Below are positions 46,511 to 58,176 of a stretch of 64,000 bases of DNA, piece by piece. Origin of the DNA: Massospora cicadina (taxonomy: Eukaryota > Entomophthoromycota > Entomophthoromycetes > Entomophthorales > Entomophthoraceae); assembly GCA_022478985.1 (NCBI GenBank), contig JAKSZP010017436.1, forward strand, positions 1 to 64,000, written 5' to 3'. Below the pieces are notes generated by a model, which was given only the letters and a program-made list of their open reading frames with translations, ran no database searches and was not told the DNA's origin. Position 1 is the stretch's first letter. Every line of letters starts with the position of its first letter. The translations under genes were made by a program, and so were the position numbers.

Positions 46511-46996
46511 ACTGCTGTGCTTCAGAAATTTGGTAGTGACTTAACCTTAACTAAACCAAAAACAAACCTTTATGGGTATTAGCCTTAATCAAGGGGAAAC
46601 TATCAGCTAATTTGCCCATCGTTTTTACCTGAAGGCTCAAAATCTGGTTGCAGAGAACCATCTGACATTAGACGATGCCATTACCGCTGCATTTTCAGAA
46701 TTTAAACATATGCCTGTTATCTTACTTTATCTAAAAGCGGTTAAGTCTAACTTAATGTCCCTCCTCCACATTAAAGAGGTTATATTGGAAATCCTGGGTG
46801 AACTACATAAGCCTGTCAGGAATCTCATTTTAATACAAATAATCCCCAATCCCAAGTATTGGCTGTTACACCCCCAATTCACCTACACTTGATTTATACT
46901 GCACTCATTGAAGAAGAACCAACCACACTATAGCCAACTGCCACATCTTTCAATGTAAGCTGGCAAAAGATCAGTCAGTATTGGGCAAGAGGCCCC
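46511..46996 (+). pseudogene. Ty3-D gag, second part with zinc knuckle
   Basis: Continues the gag cut at 26191. FAHRFYLKAQNLVAENHLTLDDAITAAF matches FAERFYLAVQRL...MLTLDDAIASLL in Ty3-A, proving the join. At 46900-46941 a knuckle reads CTH-x-RRTNHTIANC, the CX2CX4HX4C spacing with a TGA at the second Cys. The segment ends at the gcccc duplication where Ty3-C begins. Confidence 0.8.
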
Positions 46997-47555
46997 TGTT
47001 GTGATTCCAATATGACTGGATGATAATCATGGGACCGTTAGGGCGTATCAGGAAGAATCCTCCAAAAATGATATCAGTTATTATTATTTGAGTGCTTTGA
47101 GTGAGGCGATATTGGGATATAATGGGTTTATTATTGGATCGCCTCTAAATAAGGTGATAAGGCGATGTTGACATTTGACAAATACAAATTAAATTTTCTT
47201 CAATTAGGGTGATAGATAATTAAAGAATAACAATCTGAAACAAGTAGAATTGTTGGAATAAAATAGCCCAAGCTATGAGAGTGATATCATCTGAAGCTGC
47301 TGTATATATGCAAGATGGGCGATTAAGAAAGGGGTTTTGTTAAGTCTTTGAGAGTAAGTAAAAAGTGAGAGTCCGCTGTATTTATTATATTAAATAAAGG
47401 AGAGTTGTGGGAGCGAGTGCTCCATATTTATTAAAAGTTTATACTGTTGTTTTAAGTATGACGATCATCACATCATTAGTCCTAATTGCTCAGTGGGTCA
47501 GACCCTGTGCAAAAATCCTACGGCGTATCTCTTATATACTGCCAACTTTATAACA
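46997..47555 (+). repeat. Ty3-C 5' LTR
   Basis: 559 bases, tgttgtgattccaatatgac to ctttataaca. It matches 52516-53075 along its length. Exact 5-base duplication gcccc at 46992-46996 and 53076-53080. Confidence 0.93.
47302..47400 (+). promoter_or_regulatory. Ty3-C LTR promoter and poly(A) signal (probable)
   Basis: A TATA-like gtatatatgcaag (47302-47314) is kept in the 3' LTR near 52821 (gtatatatgcaag). About 80 bases on, ttaaataaagg holds AATAAA (47394-47399), again kept in the 3' copy as aataaa in ttaaataaaag. The pairing suggests transcription start and polyadenylation in a short R region between or after them. Confidence 0.45.
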
Positions 47556-47556
47556 G

Positions 47557-47574
47557 TGGTTCTCACTACAGGGG
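47557..47574 (+). promoter_or_regulatory. Ty3-C primer-binding site
   Basis: TGGTTCTCACTACAGGGG, one change (G to T) from the site in Ty3-A and Ty3-B, one base after the LTR end. Confidence 0.75.
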
Positions 47575-47637
47575 GCCCATTGATCAGTTATAAAATAATA
47601 AAAACTCAGTTACCTGCTATGTCACAGTCTGGTTGCT

Positions 47638-48600
47638 TTGATAAGGAATCTGCATGACACGCTGGTCCTGTTGCATATGAGGAATAGAAACTTTCATTGG
47701 ACACTGTGCTCAAAAGCCAAGATGAGCTGCTTCAGGAAGTTTGCAGTGAAAAGCTGCCTCCATTTGATCGTGAAGGAAATATTCATGGGTTTTTTTAATG
47801 ATTTGAGTTTGCAACTGAAGAACCATGGACCGGTGAAGGGCGAAACTGTTGATCTCAACCTTAGATTTTGGAAGTGCTGATCAAGTCATTTGTTACCTTC
47901 CAGATAATTCCATTACATACCAAGAAAATAAGGAAATGGTGCTGCGGTTGTTCAGCAGAACTGCAAAGATGTCACAGCGGAAAGCTGAGTTTTTGAACAT
48001 TGGGTTTCAGTGAAATGAGACCCTCACCACATTCACCGTGCAATTTACAGCGCAAACCCATGTGTTGATTGGGGCAGGGATTTTATCTGAAGATGATGTG
48101 TGCATTGCTATGTCCTCTGCGGTGAAGACATACCCTGAGCTTTACAATGGCATGTCCTCATTGTTAAAGGCTGATGTACCTCTTCTTAAACTTGTTAAGT
48201 TTGTACGTCGCCTAGCTGTAACTTTCCCTCCACCCAACATTGAACAGATTCACATTGTCGCCGTTGCTGACCCTAATCATGTGGGGGGAATCAACCAGTC
48301 AGTGCAGGTTCTGCCAGGTTACTCACTGCAGTCCAACAATTATCCCATAACTGCTGATTGCCAACTAACCAACTACCGCTTCAGCCCTAAATATGTTAAT
48401 TGACAGCAGGCGTTCACCAATGTGGGTCTGGTTATGCTGATCATCTTTGGAATACCCTTCTGAGAGGGCCAACTTATATTAAGCACAGACGTAGGACCTA
48501 TGGAGTAAGTTGTTTTAATTGCAGTCGCACTGGACACATGGGATGATGGTGCCCTAATTTACGGATCCCTTACATACAACAGGATCAAAGTTATTGGGAA
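47638..48600 (+). pseudogene. Ty3-C gag with zinc knuckle
   Basis: Open pieces lie at 47638-47880 and 48038-48403. Downstream the reading KHRRRTYGVSCFNCSRTGHM-x-x-WC carries CX2CX4HX4C at 48510-48552, with a TGA replacing one non-Cys residue inside the last spacer. All four metal ligands are kept. The capsid-like part has no sequence match I recognise with Ty3-A gag, so it diverges more than pol. Confidence 0.65.
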
Positions 48601-49720
48601 AAGTCAGAGCAGAGTAGAGATGGGACTCTCTACTTCCGCTATCTCAAATTCATATGTCCCACCTGAATCTACTGTATTAATTGCAGCAGAAGCCTCCCAG
48701 TATGACGATACCTTCCTCTACCAACAGCTGGTTGGGGGAGTAAATGTGCTGCCTCAAACACAAGCCAACAAAATGGTGGACACAAGGTTTCTGGAGCAGC
48801 CAAAGCTTTAAGCTTGTCAGATGTTTGACCAAAGTCCGTCAGATCAGCTAGAACCATTTGCAGATGCGTTGTCTCTAAGAGGAGTAGAGGTTGCCCTTCC
48901 GCTGGATGCTATTATAACAGAGTACCCTACATTTGGTGTGGGTATTATAATTTCCTGGGAAAATGTGAACCGCTGAATGTACACGTTTAAATAGCTGTCA
49001 TTCATCTTACTTGGAGTGCACTTACTGTGAAATTGTGGTATCCAAAACCCGAGTACAAGCTATAATTCATATGGGCACTCCTGTTAACATTGTCTCCACT
49101 AAGTTGGTGGCGAAGTTATCTTTAAAACCTGACATAGACCACCGGATGGTGTATGGGACTTCTGGAGCGAAAACCACGGTCTCTTAAGGAGCGTATAGCG
49201 TGCTTCCTTGTTGTTTAGATCCCTTGTTGTGGTGGCTCCAGCAGTAGTATTGCCAAATAGAAACTAAAATCTGTTGATTGGTACTGCTTTTATGCGACAC
49301 TATGGGGCTGTCAATGACTTGATGGAAGAGACCCTCACTATTTCGGAACAGCGGATCCCAATTTATTTTACCTTCAGCGGAGTGCCAAAGGGTTCAGTGC
49401 ATATGGGAAAAATCAACCTTGCCTACAGCGATGGGGTGATTCCAGTGTGCTATCATCAATTAAAAGGTAAAACTTGGGCCTTTCCCCATAAGATATATGA
49501 ATATCAGGGGATACCACTTAGAGCAGCTGGAGCTATATCCATTCCCTCTAAACACCAAGTAATAGTAGACACTGAGTTAGATGTGGAAGTGCTAGCTGGG
49601 CTCTATGGGGAGATCATTGGGCCTTATCAGCAATTGCGGTTTGAGCCCCCACATGGCTCCAGGCATCATACTTCTGGGCCATGGGGAGATTAAGATATTG
49701 ATAGCAAATCTTCAGAACAG
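48601..49720 (+). pseudogene. Ty3-C protease region
   Basis: The retropepsin site near 49051 reads VQAIIHMGTPVNIVSTKLV: His-Met-Gly stands where D-T/S-G is expected, so the catalytic Asp is lost. Further on, LLIGTAFMRHYGAV is the second motif. The open piece 49274-49693 then gives the stretch between protease and RT (VELDVEVLAGLYGEI). Confidence 0.75.
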
Positions 49721-49849
49721 ACCAATCTGAATCCGCCAGCATCATATTATAGCGTATTTAAATCTGAACCTGGGTGAGGAGATCAACCAGGCTCACGATT
49801 TTGGTTCTTTGATGAATTTGGTCTGCCCATAAAGCAGCCTCCTAGTGTA

Positions 49850-50760
49850 TTGGCAGTTGTGCCACGGGAGAATTTAATGGGGTTATCAGAAGGTCAGAAG
49901 GATTGGGCGGAAGCTTTATCTCAAAAATACAAAGAGATTTTTGTGATTGACTATCATGATCTGGGGTGCGCTTGGGGGTTGTTCATCAACTGCACACTGG
50001 GGATCATCCCCCTTTGGGTCTCAGCCAATCCACTGATCAAGGGCAGCTGAAGAAGTCGTCACTGAGGAGATCGACAAGCTGCTAGAGCAGGCAATGCTCA
50101 AACCATCTAAGAGTCCATGAGCTTCACTTGTCCTAATTGTTAAAAGGAAGGATGGTACTAACTGCATAGTAATTGACTACCAGAAGCTCAATAGTTTCAC
50201 CAAAAAAGACTCATACCATCTGCCACGGATTGATGATGCGCTGGATCATTTAGGTGGAGCTCGCTACTTCTCAGCAATGGATTTGATATCCGGCCATTGG
50301 CAAATTGAGTTGCTCGCGGCAGAACAAGAAAAATGCGCTATAATCACATCCAAAGGGCTTTTCCAACCAACTCGGATGCTGCAAGGGCTATATAATGCCC
50401 CAGCTACATTCCAACGAGCAATGGACACCATTCTGGGCGATCTGAAGCTGTCATGTGTACTTGTGTACCTTGATGATATTAATGTCTTCTCTAGCACGTT
50501 CACTGAACACCTTACCCATTTAGAATAGGTATTTTGCCAACTGGCTGAGGCCAATAATAAGATCAAGCCCTGGAAATGCCACTTCTTCAAGGATCAGCTG
50601 GAGTACCTCAGTTTTTTGGTGGATGCGACTGGGGTAAGACCCCAACCCACCAAGGTGGAGGCTATCTGGAAGATGACTAAGCCAGTAAGTAAGCGGGACA
50701 TTCAGGTGTTTTTGGGGATGGTGGGTTATTACTGATGCTTCATACCCATTTCAGTTGCAT
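49850..50760 (+). pseudogene. Ty3-C reverse transcriptase
   Basis: Blocks are LVLIVKRKDGTNCIVIDYQKLN, KKDSYHLPRIDDALDHL, FSAMDLISGHWQIELL, GLYNAPATFQRAMDTIL and LVYLDDINVFSSTF (catalytic YLDD intact), then KCHFFKDQLEYLSFLVD and the connection FLGMVGYY. A TAG at 50526-50528 and stops near 50048 and 50118 break the frame. Confidence 0.88.
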
Positions 50761-51255
50761 TGGAGGTCCACTGTTTGAGCTACTAAAGAAAAATTCCATG
50801 TTCAAATGGATGGAACAGCACTAATGTACCTTTGATACACTTCAAATGGCGCTAATTAGTGCGCCCATGTTACGCTACCCTAATTTCAATAAGGAATTTA
50901 TATTGCAGACAGATGCATCACTTTCCGCTGTTGGGGCGGTCCTGTCTCAGAAGGACGATGAGGGGGAGGAGCACCCGTGGCATACTGCAGTCATATCTTA
51001 AATTGCCATGAACAAAATTACACTGTAACCAAGAAAGAGTGCTTAGCGGTGATTTATGCATATAAGCAGTTTTGAGTCTACTTGCATGGAGTAAAGTTTA
51101 AGGTTGTAACAGATCATGCATTGTTGCGCTGGTTGCAGAATATGAAAGAGCCTGAGGGGCGGATAGCCCTATGGGCTCATAAGCTGCAAGCTTATGACTT
51201 CAAAATTCTTCATTAACCAGTAGTAAAACACCAAAATGCCAATTTCTTATCAAGA
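50761..51255 (+). pseudogene. Ty3-C RNase H
   Basis: FILQTDASLSAVGAVLSQKD (first Asp), HEQNYTVTKKECLAVIYAYK (Glu) and KVVTDHALLRWLQNMKEPEG are readable in two frames, ending HQNANFLSRLP. Confidence 0.82.
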
Positions 51256-52535
51256 TTGCCAACCATTGCAGTTACAGCGGATTTAAGCAACATAATGTTT
51301 GAAAAAATGCTCAGCAGAAAGTGTGATGATGAAACGCCCCAAGTGACTAAAGCGTTGAATGATCTGCAATCATTTACCTTCCAACGGAATGGGGAATTGT
51401 ATAAGCGGATTGGCAATTCTATGGTGAATTTTCTGCGACCCTCAGCACAGCTGGGAATTATTATGAGCACCCACAAGGCAGTTGTAAATGGTGGGGTGCG
51501 CAAGACAATGGAGTTGTTGTGCCCGTGGTACTATTGGGAAAGCATGAACTTTGATGTGCTCAAAACCATTTCCTGTTGCCATCAGTGCCAAGTGAAGAAG
51601 CTATTCCGCCATAAGACTTTGTACCGGGTAGTGAAACCACATTTTGCTTGGCATACGGTTTCTTTGATGTCTTTGGTCCCTTGCCAACAGAAGCTAACTG
51701 GTGTAAGTATATTCTGGTAGCTATTGACCACTTGAATTGGTAGGTTGGAGAAAGGGCAATACAGCATTTGGGGGCGGTTACAGTGGCCAAGTTTGTAATG
51801 GAATGCATTATTCAGCGCCACAGCTGCCCTCAGTTCATTCTCACTGATAATGGAACCAACTTTACCTCGCACATCCTCCCCAAACTTAATGAGCTTATGG
51901 GTATCCATGGAGTTCTGATGACCCCATACCACCCTGAGTCTAATGGAATGGTCAAACGGGTGAATGAACTTTGGTGAACATACTATGAAAATTAGTAACG
52001 GATTGACCTTCTGATTGGAGTTCTCTTCTTTCCACTGACATGTTTGCCTATAACATTAGTTATCATTCTGCCATGGGAAAGAGCCCTTTCCAACTATATA
52101 GCCAACACCTGGCCCTTCTGGCGTTACTTTATTCATGTGTATAAGACACTGGCAGAATGGAACCCCACCACTATTTGACTAACCTTGCGAACATTCTGAT
52201 CAAACTACAAACCAAAGCATATTCCTTAAGCTTAGCCAAGAAGATCAGGAATTAGGCCGCCAATCAGGTATGTCATAGCGGGCTGGTGGCATTCAAGGAG
52301 GGCGATATGGTTCTCTTCCATGACCAACATGGATTTGGGTGGAAACACAAGCTGGCCAGTATTTGGATTGGTCCATTCAAAGTTATAGTGAAAACTGGGG
52401 TCAACACATATACCATCAAGATCCCACAAGTGGTGGGATCATTAACTGATACATGCAAAGTTCCTCCGACCATACAAACAATAGGAGCCTTATCATCCAG
52501 TCAAGGAGAGGATAATGTCGCGATTCTGATATGAC
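51256..52535 (+). pseudogene. Ty3-C integrase
   Basis: Open from 51256 through the zinc finger (STHKAVVNGGVRKTMEL...CCHQCQVKK) to a frameshift near 51665. The core pieces are ILVAIDHLN and QFILTDNGTNFTSHIL (second Asp). The third motif is HPESNGMVKRVNE, with Lys in place of the catalytic Glu, as in Ty3-B. The C-terminal open piece 52286-52534 has DMVLFHDQHGF...IWIGPFKVI, the GPY/F domain. No chromodomain is present. Confidence 0.85.
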
Positions 52536-53075
52536 TAGACACTAATTGTGGGACTGCTAGGGTGGATCAGGAAGAATCCTCTGAAAATGATATTAATTAC
52601 AATTAATCAAGTGCCTTGAGACAAGGTGATATTGGGATATAACAGGTTTATTATTAAATCGCCTCTAAATAAGGCTATAAGGTGGTGTCAACATTTGACA
52701 ATTACAGATTAAATCACCTACAATTAGGGTGATAGAGAATTAAAGAATAACAAGCTGAAACAAGGAGAATTGGTGGAACAGAATAGCTAAGCTATGAGAG
52801 TGGTATTGTCCAAAGCTGGTGTATATATGCAAGATGGGCTATTAAGAAAGGGGAGTTGTTAAATAGTTGAGAGTAAGCAAAAAAGTGAGAGTCCGCTGTA
52901 TTTACTATATTAAATAAAAGAGAGTTGTGGGAGCAAGTGCTCTATATCATTAATGGTTTATTATGTTGTTTTAAGGATGACGATCATCACATCGTTAGTC
53001 CTAATTGCTCAGTGGGTCAAACCCTGTGAAAAAAATCCTACAGCGTATCTCTTATATACCGCCAATCTTATAACA
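52516..53075 (+). repeat. Ty3-C 3' LTR
   Basis: 560 bases, tgtcgcgattctgatatgac to cttataaca. Partner of 46997-47555. The end of the integrase frame runs a few codons into it. The second gcccc duplication follows. Confidence 0.93.
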
Positions 53076-53080
53076 GCCCC

Positions 53081-53930
53081 TATGCTGACGGAAAACAAAA
53101 GCTTCAAGACCTTTGTTCTATTTCTAGCTGTACCCCTAGTACTTCCAATTGTTTTGTGTTAGCTGTCCAGTCAGAAGTTGAAGTCCCTCTGTCTATAAAG
53201 GGAATAAAAAACTCCAGCTTTCTTACTTTTATGTTGGTCAGTTACCCAAACAAATTTTAGTGGTCATTTCTTCTATAGAAAGCTAAGCATTGGCAGATAA
53301 AACTTTTAAATGTATTGAACAACCCCGAGCTTGGTCACTTCAGAATCCTCTTTTTGCTTCACTTCAAATCCCTGATAACAGTCTATTAGATATTAACTCC
53401 TAATTTGGGTCATCAGTGGTTCAAAACAAATTAGTAGTTCATAAGGTTAAAGTCCTGGCGATAATTGACACTGGTTCTCTGGTTAACGTTATTTCCTCCC
53501 AACTTATCCAAAAGAAAAACGGCTCCCAACTTGATTCACAAAGCTGAATGTTGGAGGGCAGATAGTCAGTCTACCAAGGCAATAGTAGCCTACTCTGCTT
53601 TACCCCTTCGTTTTGGGAAGTTATTAATTACTGCCCCCACCGTTGCACTAGAAAATGATAACTATGGGTTGCTTATTGGGGTCCAATTGATGCAGGAGTT
53701 TAACTTCATCATCAATCACAAGGAAAAATACCTATCCCTATTAGGGTATCGGATTCCAATAATATTTGAACTCCCCATCAAAAGTAAAGGAGCCCCTAAA
53801 AAATAAACGGTTTTCCCCAAATACCCATCCTCCATCTGCAAAATCGAGTACCAAGTCTTAGGGGAATAAACTAAGTTACCCTCAGAGGCTGTGGATAGAA
53901 AGAGGGGATCCCTCTTTATTTCCATCATTT
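53081..53930 (+). pseudogene. Ty3-D protease
   Basis: Continues Ty3-D after Ty3-C. VLAIIDTGSLVNVISSQLI near 53455 keeps the retropepsin D-T-G. After a frameshift the open piece 53465-53806 reads AIVAYSALPLRFGKLLITAP...NYGLLIGVQLMQEF, matching the Ty3-A protease part (AHSSLPIRIGKLILSAP...YDMLIGTQFM). Confidence 0.8.
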
Positions 53931-55005
53931 GGTTACAATAACCTCAGAATCACAAGTTATTGTGATTACAGGGATTGGATTCTTACCCCTCCTGATCAAA
54001 TATTGGAGCTTAGTGGACACCTCAACCCTTCCATCAAGGAAGCACTGACCTTCCCAGGGGATTTTGGATCCAGCCTACGTAAAATCTATCTCTATTCTAT
54101 TAGAGATTTTATCACTAAACTCACCAGGTCCCTCGGCATGCCCCCATTGCTTATGTGAAACTATGTCCCATTAAGTATATTGCCAATGTGAGTTGCTTTG
54201 GCTCGTTACTTGATTTAGGATTTGATCCCCCACCCACCATAGCTTTGGTTGATAGTAGAATTAAGGATAATCTTACCCCAAATAAATGCCAAGATGTCTA
54301 ATACCTCCTTGAGGAATATGGCGATTTTTCCTTGGGACCAAGTGACTATGGGGAAATGTCTAGGGGTAATAGATCATTTTGAAACGGAGAACCACCCTCC
54401 ATTTAAATCCTGACTATATCAAAAACCAAAGTCAAGGAAGCTCAAGTGGCCTTAAAGTTACACCAACTGTTGGAGGCCAGGTTACTTGTGCTTTCCAAAA
54501 GTCCATGGGCTTCCCCACTCTTATTTATTTATAAAAAGTATGGTGGTCATTGGTTGTTATGGATTATCACCGCCTCAATTCTATCACTCACAAAGATAGC
54601 TACCCCCTGCTGCATATAGATGACTCTTTATGCTTAAATTTGGGGTCCCACTATTTCTCCGCTATAGATCTTGCCAGTGGATACTGGCAAGTAGATTTGT
54701 CACCTGAAGATCGGGAAAAATGCGCTTTTGTCACAAGTGAAGAATTATTTAAGCCCACTTGAATGCCTAAGGGGTTATGTAATGCTCCTGCGACCTTCCA
54801 ACGCGCTATGGACAGACTAATAGGCGACTTAAAACGCTACTGCATTTTAGTATATCTTGAAAAATTAACGTTTTTTTCAAGAACCTTTACTGACATTCTA
54901 GATCACCTCAGACAAGTCTTTTAGAAGTTACAGCAATCTTTGTTGAAACTAAAGCCATTGAAATGCTCTTTCTTCCAGAGTGAGATGGACTTTTGGGTCA
55001 TAAGG
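53931..55005 (+). pseudogene. Ty3-D reverse transcriptase, cut by a solo LTR
   Basis: Blocks are LLVLSKSPWASPLLF, MDYHRLNSITHKDSYPLL, FSAIDLASGYWQVDLSPED and LCNAPATFQRAMDRLI. The catalytic motif reads VYLEKLTFFS: both Asp of YLDD are lost. The frame continues through FFQSEMDF to the taagg duplication at 55001-55005 and resumes at 56290. Confidence 0.82.
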
Positions 55006-56289
55006 TGAAAAATTTACTGGAGGGTTATTATCAGCAAACAACCCTAGTAAACATTTTACTGCACAGGTTCAGTCTTCATGTGCACTTTGTCACATTGTAT
55101 AATATATTAGATTATTGGTCAATAATAGTATGACGACTATTATCCATAGTTGAGTATGAATTCTTATATCTCGGCCCAACGCTCAGCCAGTATTCCCAAT
55201 TAAATACTTAAGATGTCATGATCTAGGGATTTGTTCCCTCGTTCTGTCCAACCTGATCTTTACTGAGATTCCCTGGTGACTGTCTCTTGGTCCAACACAC
55301 AGTTGGCAGCAATCCCCAATTGTGTCTCCTTCTCTAGATCCTCGCTAAGATCTTTACTCTTTTCTATAAGAGTCTTCCAATTATTGCATACAGCAATAAT
55401 ATCCTTGAGAAGAATAGCACAATTGAAAGCTAATAATAGTTTACTACTTAAACTATATACTGGATGAAAACTATATTGATGAACTACTGTTGTATTATCT
55501 AACTGTTTTTCTTTATCTTCTGGCTTCCTACGATACAAGGATCTTGGTCCGCCTGACTGATTAAATCCTTATCACCTGTATCAACCCCAGGATGTGTGAA
55601 ATCAAATGGAAAGTCGAGCTGATCTGTATCTATTCCAAAATCTGTTTTTTATTATAAGTGAATCCTAGGGAATTTATAGTGGGGATTCAGTCATATAACC
55701 CTCAATTGACACCTCTTCAATGAAATGGCAGCCATTGCCATTGAATCACCCATCCTTGTCTTGGCATTGATGGTCTTCCCCATCCTTGCTAGGATTCTGT
55801 CATTGGACATCCTCGAGACCTGAAATGGAAAGAGTCAGAAAACGTGTCCCTAACGTTTTCCTCTCGATCTAAGTCAACCAACCATATTTGGCTAGTGACC
55901 TGCTTAGGTAATGGGACTTATTACCTATTAAAACAGGTCATGCACCAACCAATCAATTTTCTAGTTGCAGGCGGCATCACACGCCTCACAACTTGCTATT
56001 CATTTACAATCAGTCAGTGATGAAACATGGCCGATCTCAATCTGTACACCTGATAGTTAATCACTATCAGATGCCCTTATTTCGTCAGCAACTCCGCCTG
56101 ATGAGATTTTAAGTATTTGTCCGGATTGATCCTCAATGGACATGACCAGGCGAGTATCCCAAAATCCCCCAAATGTAGTTACTTTGAAACTTGGGCCAAC
56201 TGATTTTCAATTCACTTCGCCTTAGGGAATTATCCCATAGTGATTCCTGGTAATCTAGTAGGCTGAAAATATGGGCAAAAATCCCAACA
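55006..56289 (-). repeat. Solo LTR of the Ty3-B family, reversed, inside Ty3-D pol
   Basis: The minus strand starts TGTTGGGATTTTTGCCCATA, as in the Ty3-B LTR, and keeps its landmarks such as the segment complementary to gatattattgctgtgtgcaa and gcacaggtt. Length is about 1284 bases, a little more than the 1155 of Ty3-B. Exact duplication taagg on both sides (55001-55005 and 56290-56294). A solo LTR arises by recombination between the two LTRs of a full element. Confidence 0.9.
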
Positions 56290-57000
56290 TAAGGTCATCA
56301 AAGCCATAATATCCCCGATGGATGATAAGGTTTTGGCTATTGGTAAAATGATCCCCCCCTTAAATCCCTACAATATGTACAAGTTTCCTAGTAATGGTGG
56401 CCTATTGTCACCAATTTATCCCCCATTTCAAAGTCATCTTTGAGCCTCAGGTATATCTACTAAAGAAAGGAATATCCTTTTAATGGAAAGAAGAGCATCA
56501 GCAGGCCTTCAACCTGCTATGCATCTCTTTTTCCCACTCTCCAGTACTTATTCTTCCAAATTTTGATGTACCCTTCCTCCTCTTTACAGATGCTAGCAAT
56601 ATTGCCATTGGAGCCATACTATCTCAGCATTATGAGAACTAATGGACCATCCCATCACCTACTACAGCAAGACCTTATCTAAAGTCAAATGTAATTATAG
56701 CGTTACAGAATGCAAATGCTTGGCATTTTACTACCCATAAAGAATTTTCAACCTTATTGAATGGGAAGCATATTACTACCATAACAGATTATGCTTCCTT
56801 ACGTTGGCTACAGCAAATTAAGGACTCTGATGGGAGATTAACCCAGGGGGCGTTAAAACTTTAAAATTACGATTTCTCCATTATCCACTGACCCGGGCAA
56901 TCCACCAAAATGTGGACTGTTTATCTCATCTTCCTATATTAACTATAATTGACTCTGAAGAGGATTGACTCTACGACCTCCTAACCCAACCACAGTTATG
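56290..57000 (+). pseudogene. Ty3-D RT connection and RNase H
   Basis: PYFLFTDASNIAIGAILSQHYE-like reading near 56560-56640, then HPITYYSKTLSKVKCNYSVT, NGKHITTITDYASLRWLQQI and HQNVDCLSHLP. These match the Ty3-A RNase H block by block. Several frame changes are present. Confidence 0.75.
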
Positions 57001-58176
57001 GAAGGACGAATCCCCCAACCCTCCAGCAGGAATTTTTGAAAAGATCAGCAAATCTCCAAATCAAGAACGCACAATCGTGTAAACTTTTGTCTAAGCAGAG
57101 GGTGACTTATGTAAGATCATTGGCACAAACTGAAATCATTTTAAAGGGATATCGCAAAAAAGCTATGGGGAATTTTGAAAACCTACTAATGGCTTAAAAC
57201 TCAATGCTATTGGGAGGAAATGCTTGTTTCTATCTAGGATGTATTGGAATACTGTCTGGTATGTAAAAGCCAAGCCAGACCTAATCCCTGCTCTCAACAT
57301 CCAGGGGTCCCACCCTGTGAACCATTCCATACTATTATCATTGATGTTGTGGGACCTCTTCCTCAAGCCTCCAATGGACATCAGCTCCTCCTACTAGCCG
57401 TAGACCATCTAGCTAAGTGGATTGAAGCCATATCACTCCACACCGCTTCAGTAAAAACCACCGCACCTTTTTTATAATAGGATTATTACCCATCATGGGT
57501 GCCCTAACATCATTCTCTCCAAAAATGGACAAATTTCCGCTTGACGTTAGCAAAGGATTTAGCTGACCTGATGGGAACCAATCAGGTATTCTCCACCCCT
57601 ACCATCCTGCAACCAATGTAATGGTAGAGAAGGTAAATGGCACTAAATGCAACCCTTCAGAAACAGCTATGACTGACCCCCTTCATTAGCCCCAATATTT
57701 TCCTAATGCAATCCTGGCTTACTGGATCAGTTACCATCAAATTACTAAGATGTTATCATTCCAAGCGTTGTATGGCAGAAATCTCCATCAGCCTTCTAAA
57801 GTCCAGGCGATTCTTAACTAAGCTTCTCCCAAAGCCCCTGAGGTCTCTATTTGAAGTATTACAAATGAAATCATAAGACTTTGAGCCCTGTCTGCCAAAA
57901 CCTGTCTACCACAACCAGTAGGGAAACTGCTCAATTTAATGACAAGCATGATTCCCTTTTTTTCTCTTCCAACCAGGAGACTTCATCCTATTATACCATC
58001 GCCAGCCTAGAGGTTGCAATCACAAACTGGGTACCAACTAGTCAGGGCCTATCAAGTCATATATAAATGGCAATGTACACTCAATCATAGAGGTTATTCA
58101 GGGCACAGTCATCAATCATATACATAGTTACTTTCTCCATCCGTTTCCCCCCTATGCCAAGATCTAGAGGGATTAT
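57001..58176 (+). pseudogene. Ty3-D integrase
   Basis: Open piece 57244-57477: YCLVCKSQARPN, then HTIIIDVVGPLPQASNGHQL (first Asp), AVDHLAKWIEAISLHTASVK. Then IILSKNGQIS, where the second Asp is Lys, and near 57600 HPATNVMVEKVNGT with the Glu kept. The remains of the C-terminal region reach about 58130. A purine-rich gatctagagggattat (58161-58176) precedes the possible 3' LTR. Confidence 0.78.

Larger units (their letters stand above)
46997..53075 (+). mobile_element. Ty3-C: Ty3/gypsy element inserted in Ty3-D
   Basis: A 6.1-kb element with both LTRs, primer site, gag with knuckle, protease, RT, RNase H, integrase with a GPF-type C-terminus, and a purine-rich tract (aaggagaggataa) before the 3' LTR. 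It is closest to Ty3-B in pol (YLDDINVFS against YLDDINLFC; NGMVK against NGLVK). Nothing is inserted in it. Confidence 0.93.
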
